The notes beneath the pieces were generated by a model. It saw nothing but the letters and a program-made list of their open reading frames with translations. It was not told the origin of the DNA and did no database searches. Source: Candidatus Deferrimicrobiaceae bacterium (GTDB taxonomy: Bacteria; Desulfobacterota; Deferrimicrobia; Deferrimicrobiales; Deferrimicrobiaceae). From it: DNA of 64,000 bases. The DNA lies in assembly GCA_036504035.1 (NCBI GenBank), contig DASXVV010000014.1:248001-312000 (forward strand). The letters run 5' to 3'. Below, piece after piece: positions 11,125 to 18,448 of the stretch. How positions within the stretch are numbered: the stretch's first letter is position 1; every line of letters starts with the position of its first letter. The position numbers and the translations under genes were made by a program.

Positions 11125-12989
11125 GCGCACCCGACCTGGTCCTGCACAACGGAAAGATCACCACGCTGGATGCCGCGCAGCCCCAGGTCTCGGCCGTCGC
11201 CATGACCGGAGATCGCATCTCCGCCATCGGGGGAGAAGAGCTGCTCGACACGGCCAGCGACAAGACCCGGCGGATCGACCTTCAGGGCCGGCGGGCCATC
11301 CCCGGCCTCAACGATTCCCATATGCACGTCATCCGCGGCGGTCTCAGCTACAACCTCGAGCTTCGCTGGGACGGCGTTCCATCCCTCGCCGACGCCATGC
11401 GCATGCTGAAAGAGCAGGTGCAGCGCACGCCGCCCGGCCAGTGGGTCCGGGTCATCGGCGGCTGGAGCGAATTCCAGTTCGCCGAGCGGCGCATGCCCAC
11501 GCTCGAGGAGATCAACGCGATCGCCCCCGACACGCCGGTCTTCATCCTGCACCTCTATTGTCGAGGGATGTTGAACAAGGCCGCGTTGCGTGCGTGCGGC
11601 TACACGAAGGACACCCCGGATCCGCCCGCCGGAGAAATCCAGCGCGACGGAAGCGGCAACCCCACCGGATTGCTCATCGCCCGCCCCAATGCCGGCATCC
11701 TCTACGCCACCGTCGGCAAGCAGCCGAAGCTCCCCCCCGAGCACCAGATGAATTCCTCCCGCCATTTCATGCGCGAGCTGAACCGCCTCGGCCTCACGAG
11801 CCTCGTGGATGCGGGAGGCGGGTCGCAGATCTATCCCGACGACTACGCGATCATCGAGGAGCTCCACCGGCGGGGCGAGATGACCGTCCGTATGGCCTAC
11901 AACATCTTCACGCAGAAGCCGAAGGAGGAGAAAGCCGACTTTCTGCGCTGCATGAAGCTGACCGGCCCCGGGCAGGGCGACGACTACTATCGCTGCAACG
12001 GCGCAGGGGAGATGCTGGTCTACTCGGCGGCCGATTTCGAGGATTTCATGGTCCCGCGGCCAGACCTCCCGTCCAACCTTGAGGCGGAGCTGAAAGAGGT
12101 CGTTTCGCTGCTCGCCGAAAAAAAATGGCCCTTCCGCATCCACGCGACCTATGACGAAAGCATCTCCCGCATGCTCGACGTGTTCGAGGACGTGAACCGG
12201 GAGATCCCCTTCGCGGGCAGTGGCTGGTTCTTCGATCATTGCGAGACCGTCTCGGACCGAAGCCTGGAACGCGTCAAGGCGTTGGGCGGCGGCATCGCGA
12301 TCCAGAACCGGATGGCTTTCCAGGGGGAGTATTTCCTCGATCGCTACGGGAAGCAGGCGGCCGAGCGGACGCCTCCGGTCCGGAAGATGCTCGAGCTCGG
12401 CATTCCCGTGGGAGCGGGCACCGACGCGACGCGCGTCTCCAGCTACAACCCGTGGCTAGCCCTTTACTGGCTGGCGGCCGGAAAGACGGTCGGCGGCGCC
12501 GTGCTCTACTCCGAAAAGAGTCGCCTGAGCCGGGAAGATGCGCTGAGACTCTACACGCAGGGCAGCAGCTGGTTCTCGGGGGAAAACGGCCGCAAGGGGG
12601 CGATCACCGTCGGCCAACTGGCGGACGTCGTCGCGCTTACCGAAGATTACTTTTCCGTTTCGGAAGAGCGGATCAAGGGGATCGAGTCGGTCCTGACCAT
12701 CGTGGGGGGCAAGATCGTCTACGGCGCCAAGGAATTCCAGGATCTTGGTCCGGCCTCGTTGCCCGTGCTGCCGGAATGGTCGCCCGTCAAGATCTACGGC
12801 GGCTACGGAGCCCCGCTCGACGTCGGCAAGGCCGCACGCGCCGGCGTGCCGGTCCCGAGGCAGCACCATCCCGCCGAGTGCCGCTCGAACGGCTGTCATC
12901 ATGCGAGCCACCCGCTCCCGGCCGGAACCCAAGCGGTTCCCCGTTACGGCGACTTCTGGGGATTCGGCTGCGACTGTTTCGCATTCTGA
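11121..12989 (+). CDS. YtcJ-like metal-dependent amidohydrolase
   Basis: Predicted zinc/metal amidohydrolase of 622 residues, in the YtcJ/N-substituted formamide deformylase group that cleaves C-N bonds. ATG 11121 overlaps the previous stop (ATGA). The N-terminal beta-sandwich (LVLHNGKITTLDA, GRRAIPGLNDSHMHV) carries the first metal motif HMH. Later motifs include FRIHATYDES, FFDHCET and GAGTDATR, where metal-ligand His and Asp are expected. After the hydrolase domain (to about residue 560) is a tail with CRSNGCHHASH and a terminal GCDCFAF, a Cys/His arrangement that could bind metal. The neighbours are an isochorismatase-type hydrolase and redox proteins. The substrate cannot be told from sequence. 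Confidence 0.85.
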   Translation: MSAPDLVLHNGKITTLDAAQPQVSAVAMTGDRISAIGGEELLDTASDKTRRIDLQGRRAIPGLNDSHMHVIRGGLSYNLELRWDGVPSLADAMRMLKEQVQRTPPGQWVRVIGGWSEFQFAERRMPTLEEINAIAPDTPVFILHLYCRGMLNKAALRACGYTKDTPDPPAGEIQRDGSGNPTGLLIARPNAGILYATVGKQPKLPPEHQMNSSRHFMRELNRLGLTSLVDAGGGSQIYPDDYAIIEELHRRGEMTVRMAYNIFTQKPKEEKADFLRCMKLTGPGQGDDYYRCNGAGEMLVYSAADFEDFMVPRPDLPSNLEAELKEVVSLLAEKKWPFRIHATYDESISRMLDVFEDVNREIPFAGSGWFFDHCETVSDRSLERVKALGGGIAIQNRMAFQGEYFLDRYGKQAAERTPPVRKMLELGIPVGAGTDATRVSSYNPWLALYWLAAGKTVGGAVLYSEKSRLSREDALRLYTQGSSWFSGENGRKGAITVGQLADVVALTEDYFSVSEERIKGIESVLTIVGGKIVYGAKEFQDLGPASLPVLPEWSPVKIYGGYGAPLDVGKAARAGVPVPRQHHPAECRSNGCHHASHPLPAGTQAVPRYGDFWGFGCDCFAF

Positions 12990-13010
12990 GCATCAATAAG
13001 GATATTCGCT

Positions 13011-13100
13011 GTGGCGGCGGAGTACGGCTTCGTGCTGCAAGAATTCTGGAACAACGCGATTCGGAGCGTGGTGCGCAATCCGTTCGGGATGGTCAAGTGA
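13011..13100 (+). CDS. possible 29-residue small ORF in the redox operon
   Basis: GTG 13011 opens a 29-codon frame ending at TGA 13098-13100. An AAGGA lies about 10 bases upstream, and the frame fills the gap between the amidohydrolase and the first Rieske gene. The peptide is amphipathic (EYGFVLQEFWNNAIRSVVRN) with no recognised domain. Small size makes chance possible. Conservation of the peptide next to YtcJ/Rieske genes in relatives would confirm it. Confidence 0.35.
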   Translation: MAAEYGFVLQEFWNNAIRSVVRNPFGMVK

Positions 13101-13117
13101 CGGGAGGGGAAACGGGG

Positions 13118-13420
13118 ATGTGGACCTACGTGTTGGAAGAGGCGGTGTTGCCGGAAGGCGGCATGGCGCCGGTCTATCCGCTGGGAGTCAATGTCGTGAT
13201 CGCCCGCGTCGGCGGAACGGTCCATGCCGTCTCGGGCAAGTGCGCCCACATGGCGTGTCCGCTGTTCAGCGGGACGCTGGACGGCCATATTCTCACCTGC
13301 CCGTGCCACGATTGGCGCTTCGACATCAGAACCGGTCGATTTCTCGATGCACCCGAGCTCGGCATCGCCGTGTATTCCGCAAAGGCCGAAGCGGGGAAGC
13401 TCTACGTCAACCTCGGCTGA
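13118..13420 (+). CDS. small Rieske [2Fe-2S] protein
   Basis: A stand-alone 100-residue Rieske ferredoxin. The two ligand motifs are CAH (in GKCAHMACPL) and CxxH (CPCH in TCPCHDWRFD), followed by DIRTGRF, the usual loop of soluble Rieske electron carriers in oxygenase or nitrite reductase systems. There is no signal peptide or membrane anchor, so it is cytoplasmic. ATG 13118 has GGGAGGGGAA upstream. It sits between the amidohydrolase and a glutaredoxin gene and likely passes one electron to or from a neighbour. The partner is unknown. Confidence 0.88.
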   Translation: MWTYVLEEAVLPEGGMAPVYPLGVNVVIARVGGTVHAVSGKCAHMACPLFSGTLDGHILTCPCHDWRFDIRTGRFLDAPELGIAVYSAKAEAGKLYVNLG

Positions 13421-13432
13421 AAGGAAAACGAG

Positions 13433-13678
13433 ATGAAAAAAGTCTCCATGTACACGCTGTCCACCTGCCCCTGGTGCCGAAAGACCAAGATCTTCTTCAC
13501 CCAGCACAATGTCCCGTTCGACTTCACGGATTACGACCTCGCCGACGAAGCGACGCAGGACCGGATCATGCGCGAACTGGATGCCGTGGGGGCCAACGGG
13601 TTCCCGTTCGTCCGGATCGGCGACCAGATCGTCGAAGGTTATCGGCCGGATCGTTACGCCGATTTGCTGGGGCTGTAG
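13433..13678 (+). CDS. glutaredoxin family protein
   Basis: An 81-residue dithiol glutaredoxin/NrdH-like protein. The active site CPWC is at residues 12-15, followed by the thioredoxin-fold cis-Pro region (NGFPFVRIG) and GYRPDRYADLLG. It reduces protein disulfides or mixed disulfides in the cytoplasm. It lies 12 bases after the Rieske gene, with AAGGAAAACG upstream of ATG 13433, and 9 bases before an FTR-like gene. That order suggests that the FTR-like protein reduces this glutaredoxin with electrons from a ferredoxin, a thiol relay known in other anaerobes. Confidence 0.88.
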   Translation: MKKVSMYTLSTCPWCRKTKIFFTQHNVPFDFTDYDLADEATQDRIMRELDAVGANGFPFVRIGDQIVEGYRPDRYADLLGL

Positions 13679-13687
13679 GAGGCGCTC

Positions 13688-14023
13688 GTGAATCCCGAAT
13701 CCAGGAAGAAGGCGCTTCGCCAGCTCTATGATAAGGTCGTCGGTCCGCTGGGGTTCAAGTTCACGCCCGACGCCGACCTCGCCGAATTCCTCCTCGAGCA
13801 GGAGGTGAAGCTCGAGGAGAAGCACGGCGTGCCTTTTTGCCCCTGCCAGCCGATCCGGCACGACCGCGCCCGCGACATGCGGATCGTTTGCCCGTGCATC
13901 CCGTTCCACCGCGAGCATTTCGATGCCATGAAGCGCTGCTGGTGCGGGCTGTTCGTGCACCAGGACGTCACGGATCCCGACAGCCTGCCGCAGATATCGG
14001 AAAAGGAGATCGGCAATGACTGA
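13688..14023 (+). CDS. ferredoxin:thioredoxin reductase-like catalytic subunit
   Basis: The 111-residue protein has six cysteines arranged as CPC (51, 53), CPC (68, 70) and CWC (84, 86). Classical FTR catalytic subunits have CPC-x16-CPC-x8-CHC, where four Cys hold a [4Fe-4S] cluster and two form the redox disulfide. Here the spacings are 14 and 13, so the fold is probably conserved with altered loops. It would turn single electrons from ferredoxin into dithiol reduction, most likely of the glutaredoxin encoded just upstream. Start GTG 13688 follows GGAGGC. It overlaps the second Rieske gene by 8 bases. The family is likely; the partner is inferred from position. Confidence 0.8.
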   Translation: MNPESRKKALRQLYDKVVGPLGFKFTPDADLAEFLLEQEVKLEEKHGVPFCPCQPIRHDRARDMRIVCPCIPFHREHFDAMKRCWCGLFVHQDVTDPDSLPQISEKEIGND

Positions 14024-14411
14024 TAATTACGTCAGGGCGGTATCCATTGCCGACATCGCACCGGGCGGGATGAAGGCCGTCGAGCTGAACGGCCGCGAGA
14101 TCGTCATCTGCAACTGCGATGGTCGCTTCCATGCGATCGATCGTCGCTGCGGGCACATGAATTCACCCCTCGAAATGGGGACGCTCGCGAGCACGATCCT
14201 TACCTGCGCCATGCATTGCGCGCAGTTCGACGTGACCACGGGGGAGGCGCTCTCGGGGCCCGTTCCTCCCTGGCTGGGAAACGAGGTCATCCCGCCGAGG
14301 ACCGGCGCGCTCCTCAAGAATGTCGGCATGCTCATGCAGCACATCTGCACCCGGTCCATCGGCACCTACAAGGTGAAGACGGAATCCGGTTGGGTGCTGG
14401 TCGCGTTATAG
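14016..14411 (+). CDS. second Rieske [2Fe-2S] protein
   Basis: A 131-residue Rieske-fold protein with CGH (RRCGHMNSPL) and CxxH (CAMH in TCAMHCAQFD) ligand motifs. It is longer than the Rieske protein at 13118 by a C-terminal extension of about 40 residues (GALLKNVGMLMQHICTRSIG) containing another Cys and His. The start ATG 14016 lies within the FTR-like gene, preceded by AAAAGGAGAT, so translation should be coupled. It is the last gene of the 9894-14411 run. No signal peptide is seen. The two Rieske proteins are clearly different paralogs and may serve different partners. Confidence 0.85.
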   Translation: MTDNYVRAVSIADIAPGGMKAVELNGREIVICNCDGRFHAIDRRCGHMNSPLEMGTLASTILTCAMHCAQFDVTTGEALSGPVPPWLGNEVIPPRTGALLKNVGMLMQHICTRSIGTYKVKTESGWVLVAL

Positions 14412-14494
14412 ATCGATCCGCCGGATTTCGCGACCGGCTGGTTGACTTGCAAGTGCTGACGATCGTGGGATGAAGGGGGGCGGGAGGCAAGGGG

Positions 14495-15670
14495 ATGCGC
14501 CTGGGGAAACTTTTCGCACCTCCGGTGCTGCGGACCGGCAAGGAGCGGGAACGCCACGCCACCTGGCTCGAGCTGTTCTACGACCTGGTTTTCGTGGCGG
14601 CGGTGGCCCAGCTCGCCACTGCCCTATATACCGACTATACGATCCCCGGGCTCCTCCGGTTCTGCCTGCTGATGGTGCCGGTCTGGTGGGCCTGGGTCGG
14701 GCACACGTTCTACCTCACCCGCTTCGACACCGACGATGTCGGGCACCAGCTCCTGACGATGCTCCAGATGATCGCGGTCGCCTCGCTGGCCGTTAACGTT
14801 TCCCGCGCGCTCGGCCCCACATCGAGGGAATTTGCGCTCTCCTATGTGGCGATCCGCGGCATCCTGGTGGCGGAGTACCTCCGGGCGGGGTGGTACGTGC
14901 CCGTGGCCCGTCCATTGACGCATCGCTATGCCGCCGGGTTCGGGATCGCCGCCTTCCTCTGGCTGGTCTCCGTGGCGGTCCCGCCGCCGTTCCGGTTCGC
15001 CCTCTGGGGGATCGGCATCGCCATCGACTTCCTGACACCGCTCACGGGCGGTTCGATCCACTTCCGTTTCCCGCCGCACCACATGCACCTGCCGGAGCGA
15101 TTCGGCCTGTTCGTCATCATCGTGATCGGCGAGGCCGTGGCCGGGGTCGTCACCGGGGAGGGGAGGAGCGGGCTCTCGTCCGTTTCCGCGATCTCCGGCG
15201 TCATGGGACTCGTCATCGCCTTCACGCTTTGGTGGGGTTATTTCGAGGGCGCGCGGGGCGCCGCGAACCGGGTCGTCAGCTCGTTCGAGCACGTGAGCCG
15301 CTATCAACTCTGGCTTTACGCCCACCTCCCGCTCGTAATGGGCATCACGGCCGCCGCTGTCGGCGTACGGCACATCATCGGCCTGGCGTCTTTCGAGCCG
15401 CTGCCGCATCCGCAGGCAATCATGTTCAGCGGAGCGGTCGGCGCGAGCTGTCTTTCCCTGGTCAGCCTCTTCGTCGCCGCCTATCCGGCCCGCCGATCCT
15501 GGGAACTCCAGCGGTTTCTGGTCCCCTACTACGTCATCGCGCTTCTCGGAATCGCCACGGGGGTGGTGGGGGACGCGCTGCCCGGCGTGGCGGTCCTCGC
15601 CGCCCTGATGGCGCTCTGCATCGCGCAGATCGCCTTTTCCTTGAGAGGGTTGCCGAAGGGCGAGGGTTAA
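14495..15670 (+). CDS. low temperature requirement protein A (LtrA) family membrane protein
   Basis: Integral membrane protein of 391 residues with about ten predicted hydrophobic segments. The N-terminal RHATWLELFYDLVFVAAVAQ is the signature of the LtrA family (PF06772), named from a Listeria gene needed for growth in the cold; its biochemical role is unknown. Other conserved features are the acidic/His-containing segment HTFYLTRFDTDD and LPERFGLFVIIVIGEAV. ATG 14495 follows GGGAGGCAAGGGG. It is convergent with the tRNA-Leu gene. The family call is sure; the function is unassigned. Confidence 0.88.
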   Translation: MRLGKLFAPPVLRTGKERERHATWLELFYDLVFVAAVAQLATALYTDYTIPGLLRFCLLMVPVWWAWVGHTFYLTRFDTDDVGHQLLTMLQMIAVASLAVNVSRALGPTSREFALSYVAIRGILVAEYLRAGWYVPVARPLTHRYAAGFGIAAFLWLVSVAVPPPFRFALWGIGIAIDFLTPLTGGSIHFRFPPHHMHLPERFGLFVIIVIGEAVAGVVTGEGRSGLSSVSAISGVMGLVIAFTLWWGYFEGARGAANRVVSSFEHVSRYQLWLYAHLPLVMGITAAAVGVRHIIGLASFEPLPHPQAIMFSGAVGASCLSLVSLFVAAYPARRSWELQRFLVPYYVIALLGIATGVVGDALPGVAVLAALMALCIAQIAFSLRGLPKGEG

Positions 15671-15715
15671 AACCGTCGAACCCCGCGATGGCACCACGGC
15701 AACGGATGAATAACG

Positions 15716-15802
15716 TGGTGCCCGGGGAGAGGATCGAACTCTCACGGCCGTAAGGCCTCGGGATTTTAAGTCCCGTGCGTCTGCCAGTTCCGCCACCCGG
15801 GC
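15716..15802 (-). tRNA. tRNA-Leu (anticodon TAA)
   Basis: The minus strand folds as an 87-base class II tRNA. The acceptor GCCCGGG pairs with CCCGGGC, the anticodon loop CTTAAAA gives TAA, a long variable arm is present, the T-loop is TTCGATC and an encoded CCA ends the gene. It reads TTA codons, which are rare in this genome. It lies 43 bases downstream of tRNA-Cys on the same strand and is probably co-transcribed. Confidence 0.97.
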
Positions 15803-15845
15803 GATCGACCAAAACAATAGCAAATATGGGGGAAGGAAAGAAGGA

Positions 15846-15920
15846 TGGAGGCGGCACCCGGATTTGAACCGGGGGATCAGGGATTTGCAGTCCCGTGCCT
15901 TACCACTTGGCTATGCCGCC
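15846..15920 (-). tRNA. tRNA-Cys (anticodon GCA)
   Basis: On the minus strand a 75-base cloverleaf is seen: acceptor GGCGGCA pairing with TGCCGCC, anticodon loop CTGCAAA giving GCA, T-loop TTCAAAT, and an encoded CCA end. A good sigma-70 promoter lies just upstream at 15934-15962. Confidence 0.97.
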
Positions 15921-15933
15921 GTCCGAACCCCAC

Positions 15934-15962
15934 ATTCTGAAGGGGCGGCGGGCAACTGTCAA
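15934..15962 (-). promoter_or_regulatory. sigma-70 promoter for tRNA-Cys/tRNA-Leu
   Basis: On the minus strand TTGACA (15957-15962) and CAGAAT (15934-15939) are separated by 17 bases, 13 bases ahead of the mature tRNA-Cys 5' end. This is a near-consensus promoter in the expected place. Confidence 0.7.
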
Positions 15963-16037
15963 GCGTTCCCGGCGGCGAGTGTCGCATCCGTTTCGTGCCG
16001 CTTTCCGCCCGGCGCCGGATGATGGTATCTTTCCTGG

Positions 16038-17018
16038 ATGAGGAAATCCGTCTTCATCACCGGCGTGGCCGGCTTCATCGGCTCTCACGTGGCCGAGCGG
16101 CTGCTCCGGGACGGCATGCGCGTCTTCGGTCTCGACAACTTCGATCCCTTTTATGAGCGGGCCGTCAAGGAACGGAATCTCGTGGCGCTGACCGCGTTCC
16201 CCGAGTTCCGGTTCGTCGAGGGCGACATCCGCGATCCGCAAACGTTGGCGGCCTGGGGCGAGGGCGAGCAGGTCGATGCGTTGATCCACCTGGCGGCGCG
16301 GGCGGGCGTCCGGCCGTCGGTGGCCGACCCCGTGGGATATGTGGACGTCAACGTCCGGGGCACCGTCAATGTGCTCGAGTGGGCACGCTTGCGCGGCGCG
16401 AAGCGGATCGCCTTCGCGTCCTCGTCATCCGTCTATGGGGGCAACGAAAAGGTTCCTTTTTCGGAGAACGATTCCGTCGACCACCCCGTCAGCCCCTACG
16501 CGGCGACCAAGAAGGCCGGCGAGCTCCTGTGCCACGCCTACTGCCACCTGTATGCCATGAACATCGCCTCGCTTCGCTTCTTTACCGTCTATGGCCCCCG
16601 GCAGCGGCCCGAGATGGCGATCCACAAATTCACCCGGCGGATCTTCGAGGGAAAGCCGATCGAGCTTTTCGGCGACGGGTCGACGCTTCGCGACTACACC
16701 TACGTCGACGACATCGTCGACGGCGTCGTCGGTTGCCTCGACGCGCCACCTGGTTACCGGGTCTACAACCTGGGGGAATCGGCGACCACCTCGCTGGCCG
16801 ACCTCGTCGCCCTGATCGAGAAGGCGGCGGGCATTCCCGCGATACGGAAGTTCGCCCCCTTGCAACCGGGCGATGTCCCGGCAACCTGCGCCGACATCTC
16901 CAGGGCGCGCGCCGAGATCGGATACGCGCCCCACACGCCCGTTTCCGAGGGCATCGAAAAATTCGTCGCATGGTACAAGACTGCATACGTCAACCCCCCG
17001 GAGGGATCCCGACCATGA
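16038..17018 (+). CDS. NAD-dependent sugar-nucleotide epimerase (UDP-glucuronate 4-epimerase-like)
   Basis: Extended short-chain dehydrogenase of 326 residues acting on UDP-sugars for surface polysaccharide synthesis. The Rossmann NAD motif GVAGFIG is near residue 9, the catalytic YxxxK (YAATK) follows SSSSVYGG, and LRFFTVYGPRQRPEMAIHKF with FGDGSTLRDYTYVDD is typical of UDP-glucuronate/UDP-glucose 4-epimerases. The gene overlaps pgi by 4 bases, joining two steps of sugar-phosphate and nucleotide-sugar supply. No ribosome site precedes ATG 16038; a TGGTATCTT sequence just upstream could be an extended -10, so the transcript may be leaderless. The exact sugar is not certain. Confidence 0.87.
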   Translation: MRKSVFITGVAGFIGSHVAERLLRDGMRVFGLDNFDPFYERAVKERNLVALTAFPEFRFVEGDIRDPQTLAAWGEGEQVDALIHLAARAGVRPSVADPVGYVDVNVRGTVNVLEWARLRGAKRIAFASSSSVYGGNEKVPFSENDSVDHPVSPYAATKKAGELLCHAYCHLYAMNIASLRFFTVYGPRQRPEMAIHKFTRRIFEGKPIELFGDGSTLRDYTYVDDIVDGVVGCLDAPPGYRVYNLGESATTSLADLVALIEKAAGIPAIRKFAPLQPGDVPATCADISRARAEIGYAPHTPVSEGIEKFVAWYKTAYVNPPEGSRP

Positions 17019-18445
17019 TGGGCATGCATCTGTCGTTCGACTTTTCCCTGGTCCTCGAATCCAATCTGAAAAACGGAGACGGGATGACTTCCGCCGCGAT
17101 GAAGGCGGCGGTCCGGCGTGCCGGCCGGATTTCGAAGATTACCGAAAAGCGCCATGCGGCCGGGCAGATCGGCTTCCCGGATTTGCCCTTCAACCTTGGC
17201 GAGGCAAAGGCGATCGGCCGGATCGCGGCGACCCTTCGGAAAAAATATTCCCGCATGCTGGTGCTCGGAATCGGAGGCTCGGCGCTGGGGACCAAGGCCG
17301 TTCTGGAAGCCATCGGCCCCGCAGCGAAGAAGGGGATGTCGGTGCAGGTCGCCGACAATGTCGACCCCGATTTCTTTTTCCCGTTGCTCCGGTCGGCGCC
17401 CATGAGCGAGACCGTCGTGGTCGCCATCAGCAAGTCGGGCACGACGGCCGAGACGAATTCCCAGCTGGCGATCGCGATCGACGCGCTCAGAAAGGCGAAC
17501 CCCAAGGGGTGGCGCGACCAGGTCGTCCTGATCACCGACCCCGAGAAGGGCGTCTTCCGGAAACTGGCCGACGACGAGGGGATCGCGACGCTTCCCGTTC
17601 CCGAAAATGTCGGCGGGCGTTTCTCCGTGATGACGCCGGTCGGCCTGCTTCCGCTGGCGGCGGCCGGCGTCTCGATCGACCGCCTGCTCGACGGCGCGGC
17701 GTGGATGGAGGCGATGTTCCGCAGCGTGCCGGTCGATGACAACCCGGTGATCAAGGCCGCGGCGGTTTACGCGCACTATATGCGCGAGAATCCGAAGCCG
17801 GTGCAGCTCTGGTTCACCTACGGGCACGGGCTCGACCGGGTGGCCGAGTGGTGGCAGCAGCTCTGGGGCGAATCGCTGGGCAAGCGGCGTCCGGGCGGCG
17901 GATCGGTCGGGCAGACGCCCTGCCGCGCCGTCGGCGTGACCGACCAGCATTCGCAGGTGCAGCTTTACCAGGACGGCCCCTCCGACAAGATCTTCACCTT
18001 CGTCAAATGGAAGGAAGGGCGAGAGAAGGGGAAAGTGCCGAAGGCCACCTTCTCGCCCGACATGGCGATGCTCGGGAATCGCCCGCTGCGCGACCTGTTT
18101 GAAGCCGAGTTCGAAGGGACGATCGGGGCGCTGTGGGACGCGGGCCGGCCGATCGTCCGGATCGAGATCGGAAAGCCCGACGAGGCGCACCTGGGGGCAT
18201 TCCTTCACTTCTGGATGTGGGTGACGGCCATCATCGGCGACATCCTCGAGATCGACGCATTCGACCAGCCGGGCGTCGAGGAGGGCAAGAAGATCGCGCG
18301 GGCGCTGATGGGCGAAAAAGGCGCCGAGGCGCGGCGGGCGGCGTTCCTGCGCAAGTCCGAAAAGCGGGTTCGCGACGAGACCCACATCGAGGACCGGCCG
18401 GCGGGTAAAAGCGAGACCGGCGAGCCGGAAGAGACGGGCGAATAG
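17015..18445 (+). CDS. pgi: glucose-6-phosphate isomerase
   Basis: Interconverts glucose-6-phosphate and fructose-6-phosphate in the cytoplasm. Hallmarks are LGIGGSALGTKAVLEA, the SIS phosphate-binding ISKSGTTAETN, the conserved Glu region LWGESLGK and GVTDQHSQVQLYQDGP with the catalytic His. The 476-residue length matches the shorter bacterial PGI type. Start ATG 17015 (followed by a second ATG) overlaps the epimerase stop as ATGA and has GGAGGGATCC upstream. mutL follows 3 bases after its stop. Confidence 0.95.
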   Translation: MMGMHLSFDFSLVLESNLKNGDGMTSAAMKAAVRRAGRISKITEKRHAAGQIGFPDLPFNLGEAKAIGRIAATLRKKYSRMLVLGIGGSALGTKAVLEAIGPAAKKGMSVQVADNVDPDFFFPLLRSAPMSETVVVAISKSGTTAETNSQLAIAIDALRKANPKGWRDQVVLITDPEKGVFRKLADDEGIATLPVPENVGGRFSVMTPVGLLPLAAAGVSIDRLLDGAAWMEAMFRSVPVDDNPVIKAAAVYAHYMRENPKPVQLWFTYGHGLDRVAEWWQQLWGESLGKRRPGGGSVGQTPCRAVGVTDQHSQVQLYQDGPSDKIFTFVKWKEGREKGKVPKATFSPDMAMLGNRPLRDLFEAEFEGTIGALWDAGRPIVRIEIGKPDEAHLGAFLHFWMWVTAIIGDILEIDAFDQPGVEEGKKIARALMGEKGAEARRAAFLRKSEKRVRDETHIEDRPAGKSETGEPEETGE

Positions 18446-18448
18446 CGG

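Noticed and set aside
15716-15920. Possible attachment sites at the tRNA-Leu/tRNA-Cys pair
   Set aside because: No duplicated tRNA 3' end, integrase or phage genes are nearby in the window.
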